From Pseudomonas poae (GTDB lineage Bacteria; Pseudomonadota; Gammaproteobacteria; Pseudomonadales; Pseudomonadaceae), in the NCBI RefSeq assembly GCF_001439785.1, contig NZ_JYLI01000020.1, positions 1-64,000 of the forward strand: 64,000 nucleotides of DNA. The letters are read 5' to 3'. Positions 27,491-35,713 of the stretch are shown in pieces. Numbering within the stretch: position 1 is the stretch's first letter; each line of letters starts with the position of its first letter. The notes beneath the pieces were generated by a model. That model made no database searches. It worked only from the letters and a program-made list of their open reading frames with translations, and was not told the origin of the DNA. The translations under genes were made by a program, and so were the position numbers.

Positions 27491-27502
27491 TAGTTATAAC
27501 TA
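27491..27502. promoter_or_regulatory. Palindromic operator candidate for the TetR regulator
   Basis: A perfect 12-bp palindrome TAGTTATAACTA lies in the AT-rich spacer between the DUF2147 gene (minus) and the tetR gene (plus), with a related half (gatagtcatc) about 20 bp to its left. TetR proteins bind such palindromes between divergent genes, so it probably controls both directions. Confidence 0.5.
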
Positions 27503-27575
27503 CCATTTTCTAGCTCAGCAACATTTTTTTTCATTTTGATAAGCTGATTCTTCAACCTTTCTTTGCTAGGTGCCT

Positions 27576-28250
27576 ATGGCCAAGCCCAACACTGCCAGCG
27601 CCCGCGCCGTTACCGCCGGGAAAATCCAAGACCAAAAGAAATCGCCTGCGCAACAGCGCAGCACCGAGACCTACGAGCGGATCCTGGTCGCGACCGCACA
27701 GACCCTGTGTGATGTGGGAATCGAACGTCTGTCCACCAACCTGGTTTGCGAATGTGCAGGGCTCACGCCGCCAGCGCTGTACCGCTACTTTCCGAACAAA
27801 TACGCGCTACTGAGCGTGCTGGGTGAGCGTCTGCTGGAAAAACAGAACGGCCTGATCGACCACTGGATTACCCCGCAATTGTTGTCCGGCCCGCCCGAGG
27901 ATCTGGAATCGGCGCTCGCCGAACTGATCCTGGAAACCTACCGGGTCACCGATGCCACCTTGGGCGGCATGTGGATTCTCAAGGGGCTGCGCGCGGTACC
28001 GGCGCTGGAGCATGTGAGGATCGACTCCCACCGGCTGGTCTCAAGCGCACAGGCAGAAATCCTCGCGCAGGTGTTCCCGCAGGCAGATCCACAGCAACTC
28101 GCCACCGCCGCCAGGGTGGCGGTAGAGATGATCCACGCAACGATCGAGTTGTTGTTTGATGAGTCCCTGGACCCCAAGAGCGTGTGTGCCATGGTTGCCT
28201 CGATGATTATCAGTCATCTGGATCGGTTGACCCCGGCTCCAAACGTGTAA
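27576..28250 (+). CDS. TetR-family transcriptional regulator
   Basis: This ~224-aa protein has a basic N-terminal tail followed by the TetR helix-turn-helix (ERILVATAQTLCDVGIERLS, then CAGLTPPALYRYFPNKYALL, with the family's YRYFPNK helix). The variable C-terminal ligand domain cannot be assigned. I favour the ATG at 27576 with AGG upstream, although a GTG two codons earlier is possible. Divergent from the large metabolic operon that begins at 27413, it is probably that operon's repressor. Confidence 0.88.
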   Translation: MAKPNTASARAVTAGKIQDQKKSPAQQRSTETYERILVATAQTLCDVGIERLSTNLVCECAGLTPPALYRYFPNKYALLSVLGERLLEKQNGLIDHWITPQLLSGPPEDLESALAELILETYRVTDATLGGMWILKGLRAVPALEHVRIDSHRLVSSAQAEILAQVFPQADPQQLATAARVAVEMIHATIELLFDESLDPKSVCAMVASMIISHLDRLTPAPNV

Positions 28251-28319
28251 AGAGAGAGGAGCGAACATGGCCGGTGCGGACCCGTTGCCCGGCCGGATCG
28301 CACCTTCAACAGCAGCCCT

Positions 28320-28628
28320 GTGCCCTTTACCCTCCCGGCAGCGAGACCACGCGTCACCTCACTTACCGCTGAACTCATTGGGTCCTTCATGCGCCGTGTC
28401 GAAAATCCCCCGCCGCCCCCTGTTCGCAATTACGCCCATTACCATCAGGCGCTGGCTGGGGTGCAGCTAGGCCTGGGTTACACCTTGGCGCTGGAGGTGC
28501 CGATCGAATTACCGCCGGTGGGTATCATTTTGCTGCGTAACGGGCCGAGACCCCCCGCTGCAAGCACCCTCATCAAGGCGCTACACGAAGAGACGCTGGA
28601 CATTGGAGGGCAGACCGCGCCCGAGTAA
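28320..28628 (+). pseudogene. Possible remnant of a LysR-type effector domain
   Basis: The frame encodes about 100 residues, of which the last ~55 (GVQLGLGYTLALEVPIELPP, then VGIILLRNGPRPPAASTLIK) look like the end of a LysR co-inducer domain. There is no DNA-binding part and no clear ribosome site. It sits between tetR and the convergent tartrate dehydrogenase gene. Either it is a decayed regulator tail or the resemblance is chance. Confidence 0.3.
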
Positions 28629-28688
28629 ATGCTCAGGCGACGGTTGCAGTGACCAGGCGAGAATCCGGATTACACGCTGTCCCCGGCT

Positions 28689-29768
28689 TCAGACCGCAGC
28701 AGCAATGGCCTTGCCCAGCGATTCGGTGTTGCCGGTGCCACCGATGTCGGCGGTCAAGGGCGCATGCTCCGGGCCCATCGCAAGCACGGTTTCGATCGCT
28801 GTCAGCACGGCGGCGCCGGCTTCGGGATGGCCCAGGTGTTCGAGCATCATCGCGCCGCACCAGATCTGCCCGATCGGATTGGCGATGCCTTTGCCTGCGA
28901 TGTCGGGCGCTGAACCATGCACTGGCTCGAACAGGCTCGGGAAGTTGCGCTCCGGGTTGATGTTGGCCGAGGGGGCGATGCCGATGGTGCCGGTGCAGGC
29001 CGGGCCCAGGTCGGAAAGGATGTCGCCGAACAGGTTGCTGGCCACCACCACGTCGAACCAGTCCGGGTGCAGGACGAAGTTCGCCGTAAGAATATCGATG
29101 TGGTACTTGTCGACGTTGACGTCCGGATATTTCTTGCCCATTTCCACGACGCGCTCATCCCAGTAAGGCATGGTGATCGCGATGCCGTTGGACTTGGTGG
29201 CCGAGGTCAGGTGCTTCTTCGGACGGCTTTGTGCCAGGTCGTAGGCGAACTTGAGGATACGGTCGACGCCGACGCGAGTCATCACGGTTTCCTGCAGCAC
29301 GATTTCGCGATCGGTTCCAGGGAACATCTTGCCGCCGACACTGGAGTACTCGCCTTCGGTGTTCTCGCGCACCACCCAGAAATCGATGTCGCCGGGCTTG
29401 CGGTTCGCCAGTGGCGCCTTCACACCGGGCATGAGCCGGCAGGGCCGCAGGTTGACGTACTGGTCGAATTCACGGCGGAACTGCAGCAGCGAATCCCACA
29501 GGGAAATATGGTCAGGCACCACGTCCGGCCAGCCCACGGCACCGAAGTAGATCGCATCGTAGCCCTTGAGGGTGTCGAACCAATCGTCCGGCATCATCTT
29601 GCCGTGCGCCAGGTAATAATCGGCACTGGCGAAGTCGAACCAGTCCCATTGCAGCTCCAGGTTGAACCGGGCCGCTACAGCGTCGAGCACACGCACGCCT
29701 TCGGGCATCACTTCCTTGCCAATACCGTCGCCGGGGATCACTGCAATTTTGTACTGGGTTTTGCTCAT
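28689..29768 (-). CDS. ttuC: Tartrate/D-malate dehydrogenase (decarboxylating)
   Basis: This 359-aa member of the isopropylmalate/isocitrate dehydrogenase family opens with IAVIPGDGIGKEVMPEGVRV. It has FWVVRENTEGEYSS, the catalytic Lys/Asp regions (TSATKSNGI, and NLFGDILSDLGPA), SLFEPVHGSAPDIAGKGIAN and the NAD-binding loop. FGAVGWPDVVPDHISLW is characteristic of TtuC/DmlA, which oxidises tartrate, D-malate and related diacids with NAD and a divalent metal. A LysR regulator is encoded divergently 108 bp away. Confidence 0.92.
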   Translation of the reverse strand: MSKTQYKIAVIPGDGIGKEVMPEGVRVLDAVAARFNLELQWDWFDFASADYYLAHGKMMPDDWFDTLKGYDAIYFGAVGWPDVVPDHISLWDSLLQFRREFDQYVNLRPCRLMPGVKAPLANRKPGDIDFWVVRENTEGEYSSVGGKMFPGTDREIVLQETVMTRVGVDRILKFAYDLAQSRPKKHLTSATKSNGIAITMPYWDERVVEMGKKYPDVNVDKYHIDILTANFVLHPDWFDVVVASNLFGDILSDLGPACTGTIGIAPSANINPERNFPSLFEPVHGSAPDIAGKGIANPIGQIWCGAMMLEHLGHPEAGAAVLTAIETVLAMGPEHAPLTADIGGTGNTESLGKAIAAAV

Positions 29769-29876
29769 GGATTCGACTCCAGGGTTGATGGGGGCAGGGT
29801 TCTCAGTGTATGCAGTGTGCTGGAATTAATAATTAGCCTTGATGGAAAGCCATTCTTAGTTTTCAGGAAAGAATCC

Positions 29877-30788
29877 ATGAGCATGATCGATGACCTGAGC
29901 TTCTTTCAGCAGGTGGCTACGCGCACCAGCCTGACGCAAGTGGCACGCCATCTCGGGCTGTCGCTGCCTGCCGTGAGCAAGCGGCTGAGTCAACTCGAGT
30001 CCAGGCTTGGGGTGCAGTTGTTGCAGCGCACCACGCGTCGATTGTCGCTGACGCCCGAGGGCGTGCTGTATCTGGAGGGCAGTCGCCCGATTCTGCGCCA
30101 GCTCGAGGAACTGGAGAGCGCGCTCGGCAGCCGTCAGCCCACCTTGCAAGGCCGGTTGCGGATCAATGGCACGCTGGGTTTCGGGCGGCGACACCTCGCC
30201 GCCGTGGTCTCGAGCTTCGCCCGGCTGCACCCGGAACTTGAGATTTCTCTTGAGCTGACCAGCCAGCCCCTGAGCATGCTGGACGATCAATTCGATATCG
30301 GCGTGTGCATGGGCGAGCCACCGGACTCACGGTTGATTGGCATTCGTCTGCTGGAGAATCCACGCATTCTCTGCGCCTCTGCGGGCTACCTTGAAGGTAT
30401 GCCTGAACTGACGCGTGTGGCGGATCTGGCACGGCATAACTGCATTGTTCTGCGGCAGTTTGGCAGCGACTACGCGATCTGGCGTTTCAGCAAGGATGGC
30501 CAGGAGTACTCGCACAAGGTCAGCGGGACGTTGTCGAGCAATGACGGCGAGGTCGCGTTAAGTCTGGCGCTGGACGGCCATGGATTGATTCTGCGGTCGC
30601 GCTGGAATGTTCAGCAGCATCTTGAAAGTGGCCGCCTGCAGGCGGTACTGACCGATCACCAGGCACCCCAGGCTGATATTTTTGCGGTGTATCAGCACCG
30701 ACGGCATATCCCCCAGCGCATCTCGGTCTTCGCCCGTTACCTTGCCCAGGCGCTGGCGGAACGCTTGCCGTTCGCGGCCCTCAAGTGA
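29877..30788 (+). CDS. LysR-type regulator of the divergent dehydrogenase gene
   Basis: This 303-aa protein has an N-terminal winged helix-turn-helix (FFQQVATRTSLTQVARHLGL, SLPAVSKRLSQLESRLGVQL) and a full LysR effector-binding domain. A long open frame extends far upstream through the antisense of ttuC, but the real start is the ATG at 29877, with AGGAAAG upstream and the HTH beginning at residue 6. Gene order (divergent from ttuC, AT-rich 108-bp spacer) matches the TtuA/DmlR class, which activates tartrate or D-malate use. Confidence 0.9.
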   Translation: MSMIDDLSFFQQVATRTSLTQVARHLGLSLPAVSKRLSQLESRLGVQLLQRTTRRLSLTPEGVLYLEGSRPILRQLEELESALGSRQPTLQGRLRINGTLGFGRRHLAAVVSSFARLHPELEISLELTSQPLSMLDDQFDIGVCMGEPPDSRLIGIRLLENPRILCASAGYLEGMPELTRVADLARHNCIVLRQFGSDYAIWRFSKDGQEYSHKVSGTLSSNDGEVALSLALDGHGLILRSRWNVQQHLESGRLQAVLTDHQAPQADIFAVYQHRRHIPQRISVFARYLAQALAERLPFAALK

Positions 30789-30829
30789 GCAGCGAGAGGT
30801 GCGCCGTGCTGGCCAGTCAGGCCACTGAC

Positions 30830-31714
30830 CTAGAGCGGTGCAGCAAAAAACGCCAGCACTTCTTCGAGCAGCAAATCAGGCACTTGCTCGGCGATGTAAT
30901 GGCCGCAAGGTAGCGCCTTGCCGCGAACATCCAGGGCGACCTTGCGCCACTCTTCCAGCGGGTCGAAACAGCGTCCCACCGTACCCTCCTCGCCCCAGAG
31001 CACCAACAGCGGCAGCGTCAGATGATTACCCGCCGCGATATCGGCGCGATCGTGCTCCAGATCGATACCGGCCGACGCGCGATAATCCTCACAAATGCCC
31101 CGCGCACTGCCCGGACGTTGCAGGCAGCGCAGGTACTCGCCAAACGCTTCGTCGGTGAAGGGCTTGAGGCCGGCGCTACGGCTGCCCATCACACTGCGCA
31201 AATAGAGTTCAGGGTCTGCCTCGATGAGCCCCTCCGGCAATGGCGCTGGCCGAATGAGGAAGAACCAGTGCCAATAGGCGCGGGCGAAGGCTTCGTCCGT
31301 TTGCGCGTACATCGACAGGGTCGGCGCGATGTCCAGCAGCACCATCTGCTGCACCGCCTGCGGATGGTCGAGGACCAGGCGATGGGCCACGCGCGCACCG
31401 CGGTCATGGGCAAGGACCCTGAACTGCGCAAAGCCCAGCGATTTCATCAGCTCAACAGCATCGAGCGACATTTCACGCTTGCGATAACCTGCATGCTCGG
31501 CATCGGCAGGCGGCCTGTCACTGTCGCCATAGCCGCGCAGATCAGCGGCGACGACGGTAAAAACGCCCGCCAGCTGCGCAGCGACCTTGTGCCAGATCAC
31601 GTGGGTCTGCGGATGGCCGTGCAACAGCAGCAGCGCGGGGCCACTGCCGCCAATGCGGTAACTGATGTTCACGCCGTTTACCTGGCGTTGTTCTTTCTGG
31701 AAACCGGCAAACAT
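30830..31714 (-). CDS. Alpha/beta hydrolase, haloacetate-dehalogenase-like
   Basis: This 294-aa hydrolase has the oxyanion segment LLLLHGHPQTHVIWHK, an aspartate nucleophile at the elbow (LAHDRGARVAH, Asp104) in place of the usual G-x-S-x-G, the halide-pocket segment YWHWFFLIRPAPLPEGLI, and LWGEEGTVGRCFDPLEEWR with catalytic His in LPCGHYIAEQVP. These features match the fluoroacetate/haloacetate dehalogenase (DehH1) branch, which hydrolyses C-halogen bonds to hydroxy acids. Epoxide hydrolases also use Asp, but the H-W and FDPLEEWR pattern favours dehalogenase. It ends a minus-strand run with the EamA transporter. Confidence 0.78.
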   Translation of the reverse strand: MFAGFQKEQRQVNGVNISYRIGGSGPALLLLHGHPQTHVIWHKVAAQLAGVFTVVAADLRGYGDSDRPPADAEHAGYRKREMSLDAVELMKSLGFAQFRVLAHDRGARVAHRLVLDHPQAVQQMVLLDIAPTLSMYAQTDEAFARAYWHWFFLIRPAPLPEGLIEADPELYLRSVMGSRSAGLKPFTDEAFGEYLRCLQRPGSARGICEDYRASAGIDLEHDRADIAAGNHLTLPLLVLWGEEGTVGRCFDPLEEWRKVALDVRGKALPCGHYIAEQVPDLLLEEVLAFFAAPL

Positions 31715-31742
31715 GATTCGACTCCTTAACGGTGAAGGCTCA

Positions 31743-32687
31743 CTAAACAGCCGCAGAATAGCCCGGATTACGATGACAGTTCAGACACCAGACGACACCG
31801 GTAACAAGCAGTGCAATCGCCGCTATTTCATAGGCGTCGGGCAACCGCTGCTCCCATAGAAACCCAAAAACCAGCGCCGCTAACGTCTCAATCACGAGCA
31901 CTTGTCCGCTGAGTGCCAACGGTAGGAGTCGGCTCGCCTGGTTCCAGCATGCGCCACCCACCACTGAAGACAAGATGGCTACGCCTCCTGCCACCAGCAA
32001 AAAATGCAGCCATTGGGCGCTGCCATGGGTTGCGGCCTGCAAGCCCAGCACAGGCGCCGCCACAAGCAGTGACTGAGCGCCCGTCATCACCCCTGTCAGC
32101 AGTGCCCAGTCATGGGAGGAGACGCTGGCTACCTGAACCAGCCGCCGAGCGTTGCTTACGGCATACCAACTCCACGTGACAAGAGCACCCACCGCGCATG
32201 AAATCCCGGCGATGGTCGCAAGCGTATCCAGCCTGTCGCCATTGATCAGGGCATGCCAACTGATGAGCATGACCCCTCCCACCGCGCAGCATAGCGAAGG
32301 GACGAGCTTGTACAACGAAACGGCGTTGGCGTCATGACGACCCGCCAGGGTGACGAACACCGGGATGAGTCCGACAATCAGCGACGTTGTGGCGATGCCA
32401 ACCAACTGCACACCGGTGCCCACCAGTGTGTAGTAGATGAGGTTCCCTATCAGACTGAGCCAGAACAATGATTTCCAGTCAGCCACGGTCAGATTGGCGC
32501 AAACGCGCCGCCAGCGCGGCATCAGCAAAACCGCCGAGACCACGCCATAACAAAGAAATCTCAGAACTGCGAATTCCAGGCCGCTTAAACCGGGAGTCAG
32601 TTGGGGGCCAAGGAAGATCACGCCCCAACACAGTCCTGCGCACACGCCGTAAACAATGCCCTTGAGCAACGACCGATCAGCAAACAT
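31743..32687 (-). CDS. EamA/DMT-family transporter
   Basis: This 314-aa protein has ten predicted membrane helices in two EamA repeats; the second contains ACWNQASRLLPLALSGQVLV and ETLAALVFGFLWEQRLPDAYE. The family exports amino acids and other small metabolites. I chose the ATG at 32687 rather than a TTG 18 codons upstream, because the first helix follows directly (FADRSLLKGIVYGVCAGLCW). An AraC regulator gene ends 80 bp upstream on the same strand and probably controls it; the dehalogenase-like gene follows after 28 bp. Confidence 0.88.
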   Translation of the reverse strand: MFADRSLLKGIVYGVCAGLCWGVIFLGPQLTPGLSGLEFAVLRFLCYGVVSAVLLMPRWRRVCANLTVADWKSLFWLSLIGNLIYYTLVGTGVQLVGIATTSLIVGLIPVFVTLAGRHDANAVSLYKLVPSLCCAVGGVMLISWHALINGDRLDTLATIAGISCAVGALVTWSWYAVSNARRLVQVASVSSHDWALLTGVMTGAQSLLVAAPVLGLQAATHGSAQWLHFLLVAGGVAILSSVVGGACWNQASRLLPLALSGQVLVIETLAALVFGFLWEQRLPDAYEIAAIALLVTGVVWCLNCHRNPGYSAAV

Positions 32688-32766
32688 TTCACCCGTACTC
32701 CACAACGTAGTGGATGAAGTCTGCTGCAACTGATTCGGCAACTATTGTCGGTAGCTGTGAAGTCTT

Positions 32767-33495
32767 TTACCCAGGCTGTTTCTGCGCTTTACGATAAGCA
32801 GCCGGCGTTATGGCGGTTATTCGCTGCATGGCACGGGTCAGTGAGGCCTGATCGGAAAAACCTGCCCGCAAGGCAATCTCGGCTATGGGTAGCGAAGTTG
32901 CGCGCAACCATCGTTGAGCTTCCTGCAGGCGTAACTCAGTCAACCACGCTTGAGGGGTCATTTCGAACAATTGACGAAACCGCTGGTGCAGTTTACTCAG
33001 GCTCATATTGGCGACCTGAGCCATGCTTTCGTTACTCCAGTTCGCGCCAGGATTGGCCCGAAGACGGACGATCAATCGCTCCAGGGGATCGGAAACGCGA
33101 GGAGCACCAGCGCCAAGGGAAGAAAAAAGCAAAGGGCCCAGCTGTGAGGCCACGATGGACAGTTGCGCGTTCCCTATCAGCTCGGCGAACTCCATAAGCC
33201 GACGCGTTGCGGCGGGAATAGGCACGTATATTCTCTGAGCCAGACGCTCGATCTTTAGCGTTTCCAGGGTCGTCGGCGCACAGTCCAGAACCAGAAAGCG
33301 GTTATCGGCGTGCGTATGCTGCGAATGCACCGCGCCGGGTGTCACAAGTGCCGCCAGTGACTGATCGATGTAGCCACCGCGCCCCCCTACATCGATCTCC
33401 ATTCGGCCACGAATCGGCAGCACCAATTGAGCATGCTCGTGATGGTGATGAGGGGCTTCCCGCTCGTAGCTGCGAACTTCAAGATTCAGAAACAT
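32767..33495 (-). CDS. AraC-family regulator with cupin N-terminus
   Basis: This 242-aa protein has an N-terminal cupin-like sensor with a His cluster (APHHHHEHAQLVLPIRGRME) and a C-terminal double HTH (MAQVANMSLSKLHQRFRQLF, EMTPQAWLTELRLQEAQRWL, then IAEIALRAGFSDQASLTRAM). It belongs to the group commonly found beside EamA/DMT transporter genes, here 80 bp upstream of one in the same orientation, and may regulate that gene. Confidence 0.88.
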   Translation of the reverse strand: MFLNLEVRSYEREAPHHHHEHAQLVLPIRGRMEIDVGGRGGYIDQSLAALVTPGAVHSQHTHADNRFLVLDCAPTTLETLKIERLAQRIYVPIPAATRRLMEFAELIGNAQLSIVASQLGPLLFSSLGAGAPRVSDPLERLIVRLRANPGANWSNESMAQVANMSLSKLHQRFRQLFEMTPQAWLTELRLQEAQRWLRATSLPIAEIALRAGFSDQASLTRAMQRITAITPAAYRKAQKQPG

Positions 33496-33573
33496 TTGAC
33501 GCTATCGCCCTTGTCGCAAGTTTTTTCATACACCATCGGTTGGCATTTACCTGACCCATTTACTGCCTAGCTA

Positions 33574-33993
33574 CTAGGTGCTCAACTGCTCCTGGAGCCA
33601 CGCCAGTAGCACTTGCACTTCAATCCGTTCATCCCCGCCATTTTCTTTATAAACAGAAATGGCATGGGGCAGAGGAACATATTCTGCACAAGGTCGCACC
33701 AAAGCGCCCTCCTCAATGAGCTTTCCGGCAGTTCGACGCCATCCCAATGCGATGCCATGTCCCGCGACTGCCGCCTGAAGCATCAGCGGGTAGCTATCGA
33801 ACACCGTACCAGGCACATGATTCGCGATCGTCTTTCCAAACATCTTCAACCACTCTTCCCAGACCATAAAGTCAGGGGACGTAGAGCGATAGTGTAAGAG
33901 ATTGTGCAGACAAAGTGCTTCAGGGCCAAGCAACTCGCCTGTGGCAAGGTAACTCGGACTGCATACGGGGAAGACTTCGTCAGCAGCCGTAAA
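33574..33993 (-). pseudogene. LysR regulator, 5'-truncated
   Basis: The minus frame from about 33993 reads DEVFPVCSPSYLATGELLGP and then the rest of a LysR (GcvA-like) effector domain to a normal end (VLLAWLQEQLST). The DNA-binding domain and the first ~170 residues are missing. The break lies a few bases from the start of the EamA fragment on the opposite strand, so one deletion removed both 5' ends. Confidence 0.8.
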
Positions 33994-33997
33994 GACC

Positions 33998-34242
33998 AGA
34001 GCATGTGGAACGCGGCGACAAAACGGCTGCCGATGGTGCTTTCCGGTCAGTTGATTTCACTGGAATCTTTGTTCGCCGCTGTCCTTGGTTTGCTCTTTAT
34101 TGGGAGGTTCCCAACGCCCATAGAGGCGACAGGGCTTATTGCTGTGGTCATAGGGGCAGCAATAGCGGTTCGCGGCATTCTCGGCGCAAATGAAACTATT
34201 ACCTGCTCAGTGGTCACTCGCTCCAACCAACCACGCCCTTGA
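33998..34242 (+). pseudogene. EamA transporter, 5'-truncated
   Basis: The plus frame starting MWNAATKRLPMVLSGQLISL encodes only the last two to three helices of an EamA transporter (ESLFAAVLGLLFIGRF, then TGLIAVVIGAAIAVRGILG). All upstream helices are absent. It abuts the truncated LysR gene head to head. Its 3' end overlaps the aldehyde dehydrogenase stop on the other strand. Confidence 0.8.
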
Positions 34243-35641
34243 TTTCCAGGAAATCGTGAATGCCCCAGCCCGCGTACTCGCGGCCATTGCCGGATTGTTT
34301 GTAGCCACCAAACGGCGCGAACGTGTCCCAGCTTGGGTAGTTCAGGTACACCGAGCCGGCACGCATCTGTTTGGCCACGGCTCGGGCACGCTCGATATTA
34401 CCGGACTGTACGTAGGCCGCCAGGCCGTACACGGTGTCGTTGGCCATTTCGATGGCCTGCGTTTCGCTGTCATAGGCAATGATCGACAGCACGGGACCGA
34501 AGATTTCTTCGCGGGCGATGGTCATCTGCGCCGTCACGTCGCCGAACACGGTGGGTCGCACGTAGTAGCCCTTGTCCAGGCCTTCGGGACGGCCCAGGCC
34601 GCCGCTCACCAAAGTGGCGCCCTCCTCGATACCAATGGCGATCAGGCTCTGAATCTTCGCGAACTGTGCGTCGCTGATCACCGGGCCGAGATTCGTGCCG
34701 GCATCCAGCGGGCTGCCGGTCACCAACTGCTCGGCGGTTGCCTTGGCAATTTCCAGGGCACGGGCAAGCTGCGCTCGCGGTACCAGCATGCGTGTCGGCG
34801 CATTGCAGGATTGCCCCGAGTTGGCAAAGCAGCGCTGCACACCCTTGGCCACCGCCACGTCAAAGTCTGCGTCTTCCAGCAGGATATTGGCCGATTTACC
34901 GCCCAACTCCTGAGCCACGCGTTTAACCGTGTCGGCCGCCGCCTTGGCGACCAGAATGCCTGCGCGGGTGGAGCCGGTGAACGAGACCATATCGACTTTC
35001 GGGTGGCTGGCCATATGTTGGCCTACATCCGCCCCGGTGCCGTTAAGCAGGTTGAACACCCCGGCCGGCACGCCCGCTTCATGCATGATCTCGGCGAAGA
35101 TGATGCCGGTCAGTGGTGCGATTTCGCTGGGCTTTAGCACCACGGTACAACCGGCGGCAATGGCGGGTGCGACCTTGCAGACGATCTGGTTCAGGGGCCA
35201 GTTCCACGGCGTGATCAGGGCGCAGACGCCGATGGCTTCACGCATCACCTGAGTGATGCCGTGCGCTTCACTGAACTGAAATGTCTCCAGGGCACTGATG
35301 GTCGATTCCAGATGCGCCCGGCCACTCCAGACCTGCGAGTCACGGGCAAAATGCAGTGGCGCGCCCATCTCCTGGCTGACGGCCTTGGCCAGGTCTTCGT
35401 AGCGCAGGTTGTAGACCCGCAGGATTTCCTTGAGCAGTGCCAGCCGCTCGCTGACGGGGGTTACAGAGAACGCGGGAAAGGCCCTGGCAGCAGCGTCTAC
35501 CGCGCTGTCCACGTCCGCCGCGTTGCCCACCGCGATACTGATGAAGGCTTGCTCCGTGGAAGGGTCGATCACCTCCAGCGTGTTGCCAGACTGGGTGTCG
35601 ACCCACTGGCCATAAATGTAAAACTTGAGCGCATTGTTCAT
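34214..35641 (-). CDS. NAD(P)-dependent aldehyde dehydrogenase
   Basis: This 475-aa protein is of normal ALDH length, with the substrate-channel Asn in ITPWNWPLNQI (Asn146), cofactor Lys in VVLKPSEIAP (Lys170), FTGSTRAG, general base Glu245 in QELGGKSANI and nucleophile Cys279 in NSGQSCNAPTRM. It oxidises an aldehyde to an acid. Immediately upstream on the same strand is a gamma-glutamylamide-synthetase-like gene, as in Puu-type amine breakdown, where the ALDH handles the gamma-glutamyl-aminoaldehyde. The gap between the two genes is 72 bp. Confidence 0.88.
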   Translation of the reverse strand: MNNALKFYIYGQWVDTQSGNTLEVIDPSTEQAFISIAVGNAADVDSAVDAAARAFPAFSVTPVSERLALLKEILRVYNLRYEDLAKAVSQEMGAPLHFARDSQVWSGRAHLESTISALETFQFSEAHGITQVMREAIGVCALITPWNWPLNQIVCKVAPAIAAGCTVVLKPSEIAPLTGIIFAEIMHEAGVPAGVFNLLNGTGADVGQHMASHPKVDMVSFTGSTRAGILVAKAAADTVKRVAQELGGKSANILLEDADFDVAVAKGVQRCFANSGQSCNAPTRMLVPRAQLARALEIAKATAEQLVTGSPLDAGTNLGPVISDAQFAKIQSLIAIGIEEGATLVSGGLGRPEGLDKGYYVRPTVFGDVTAQMTIAREEIFGPVLSIIAYDSETQAIEMANDTVYGLAAYVQSGNIERARAVAKQMRAGSVYLNYPSWDTFAPFGGYKQSGNGREYAGWGIHDFLEIKGVVGWSE

Positions 35642-35713
35642 GGTTTATCTCTGGATAGTTCGGAAACGGGTGTCCTCAGCGGTCCGTTTCAAGACACGCT
35701 GACGGGCCAACAC

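Noticed and set aside
28917..29876. 5' extension of the LysR frame through the tartrate dehydrogenase gene
   Set aside because: The HTH begins at the ATG at 29877 with its own AGGAAAG; the upstream part is antisense to ttuC.
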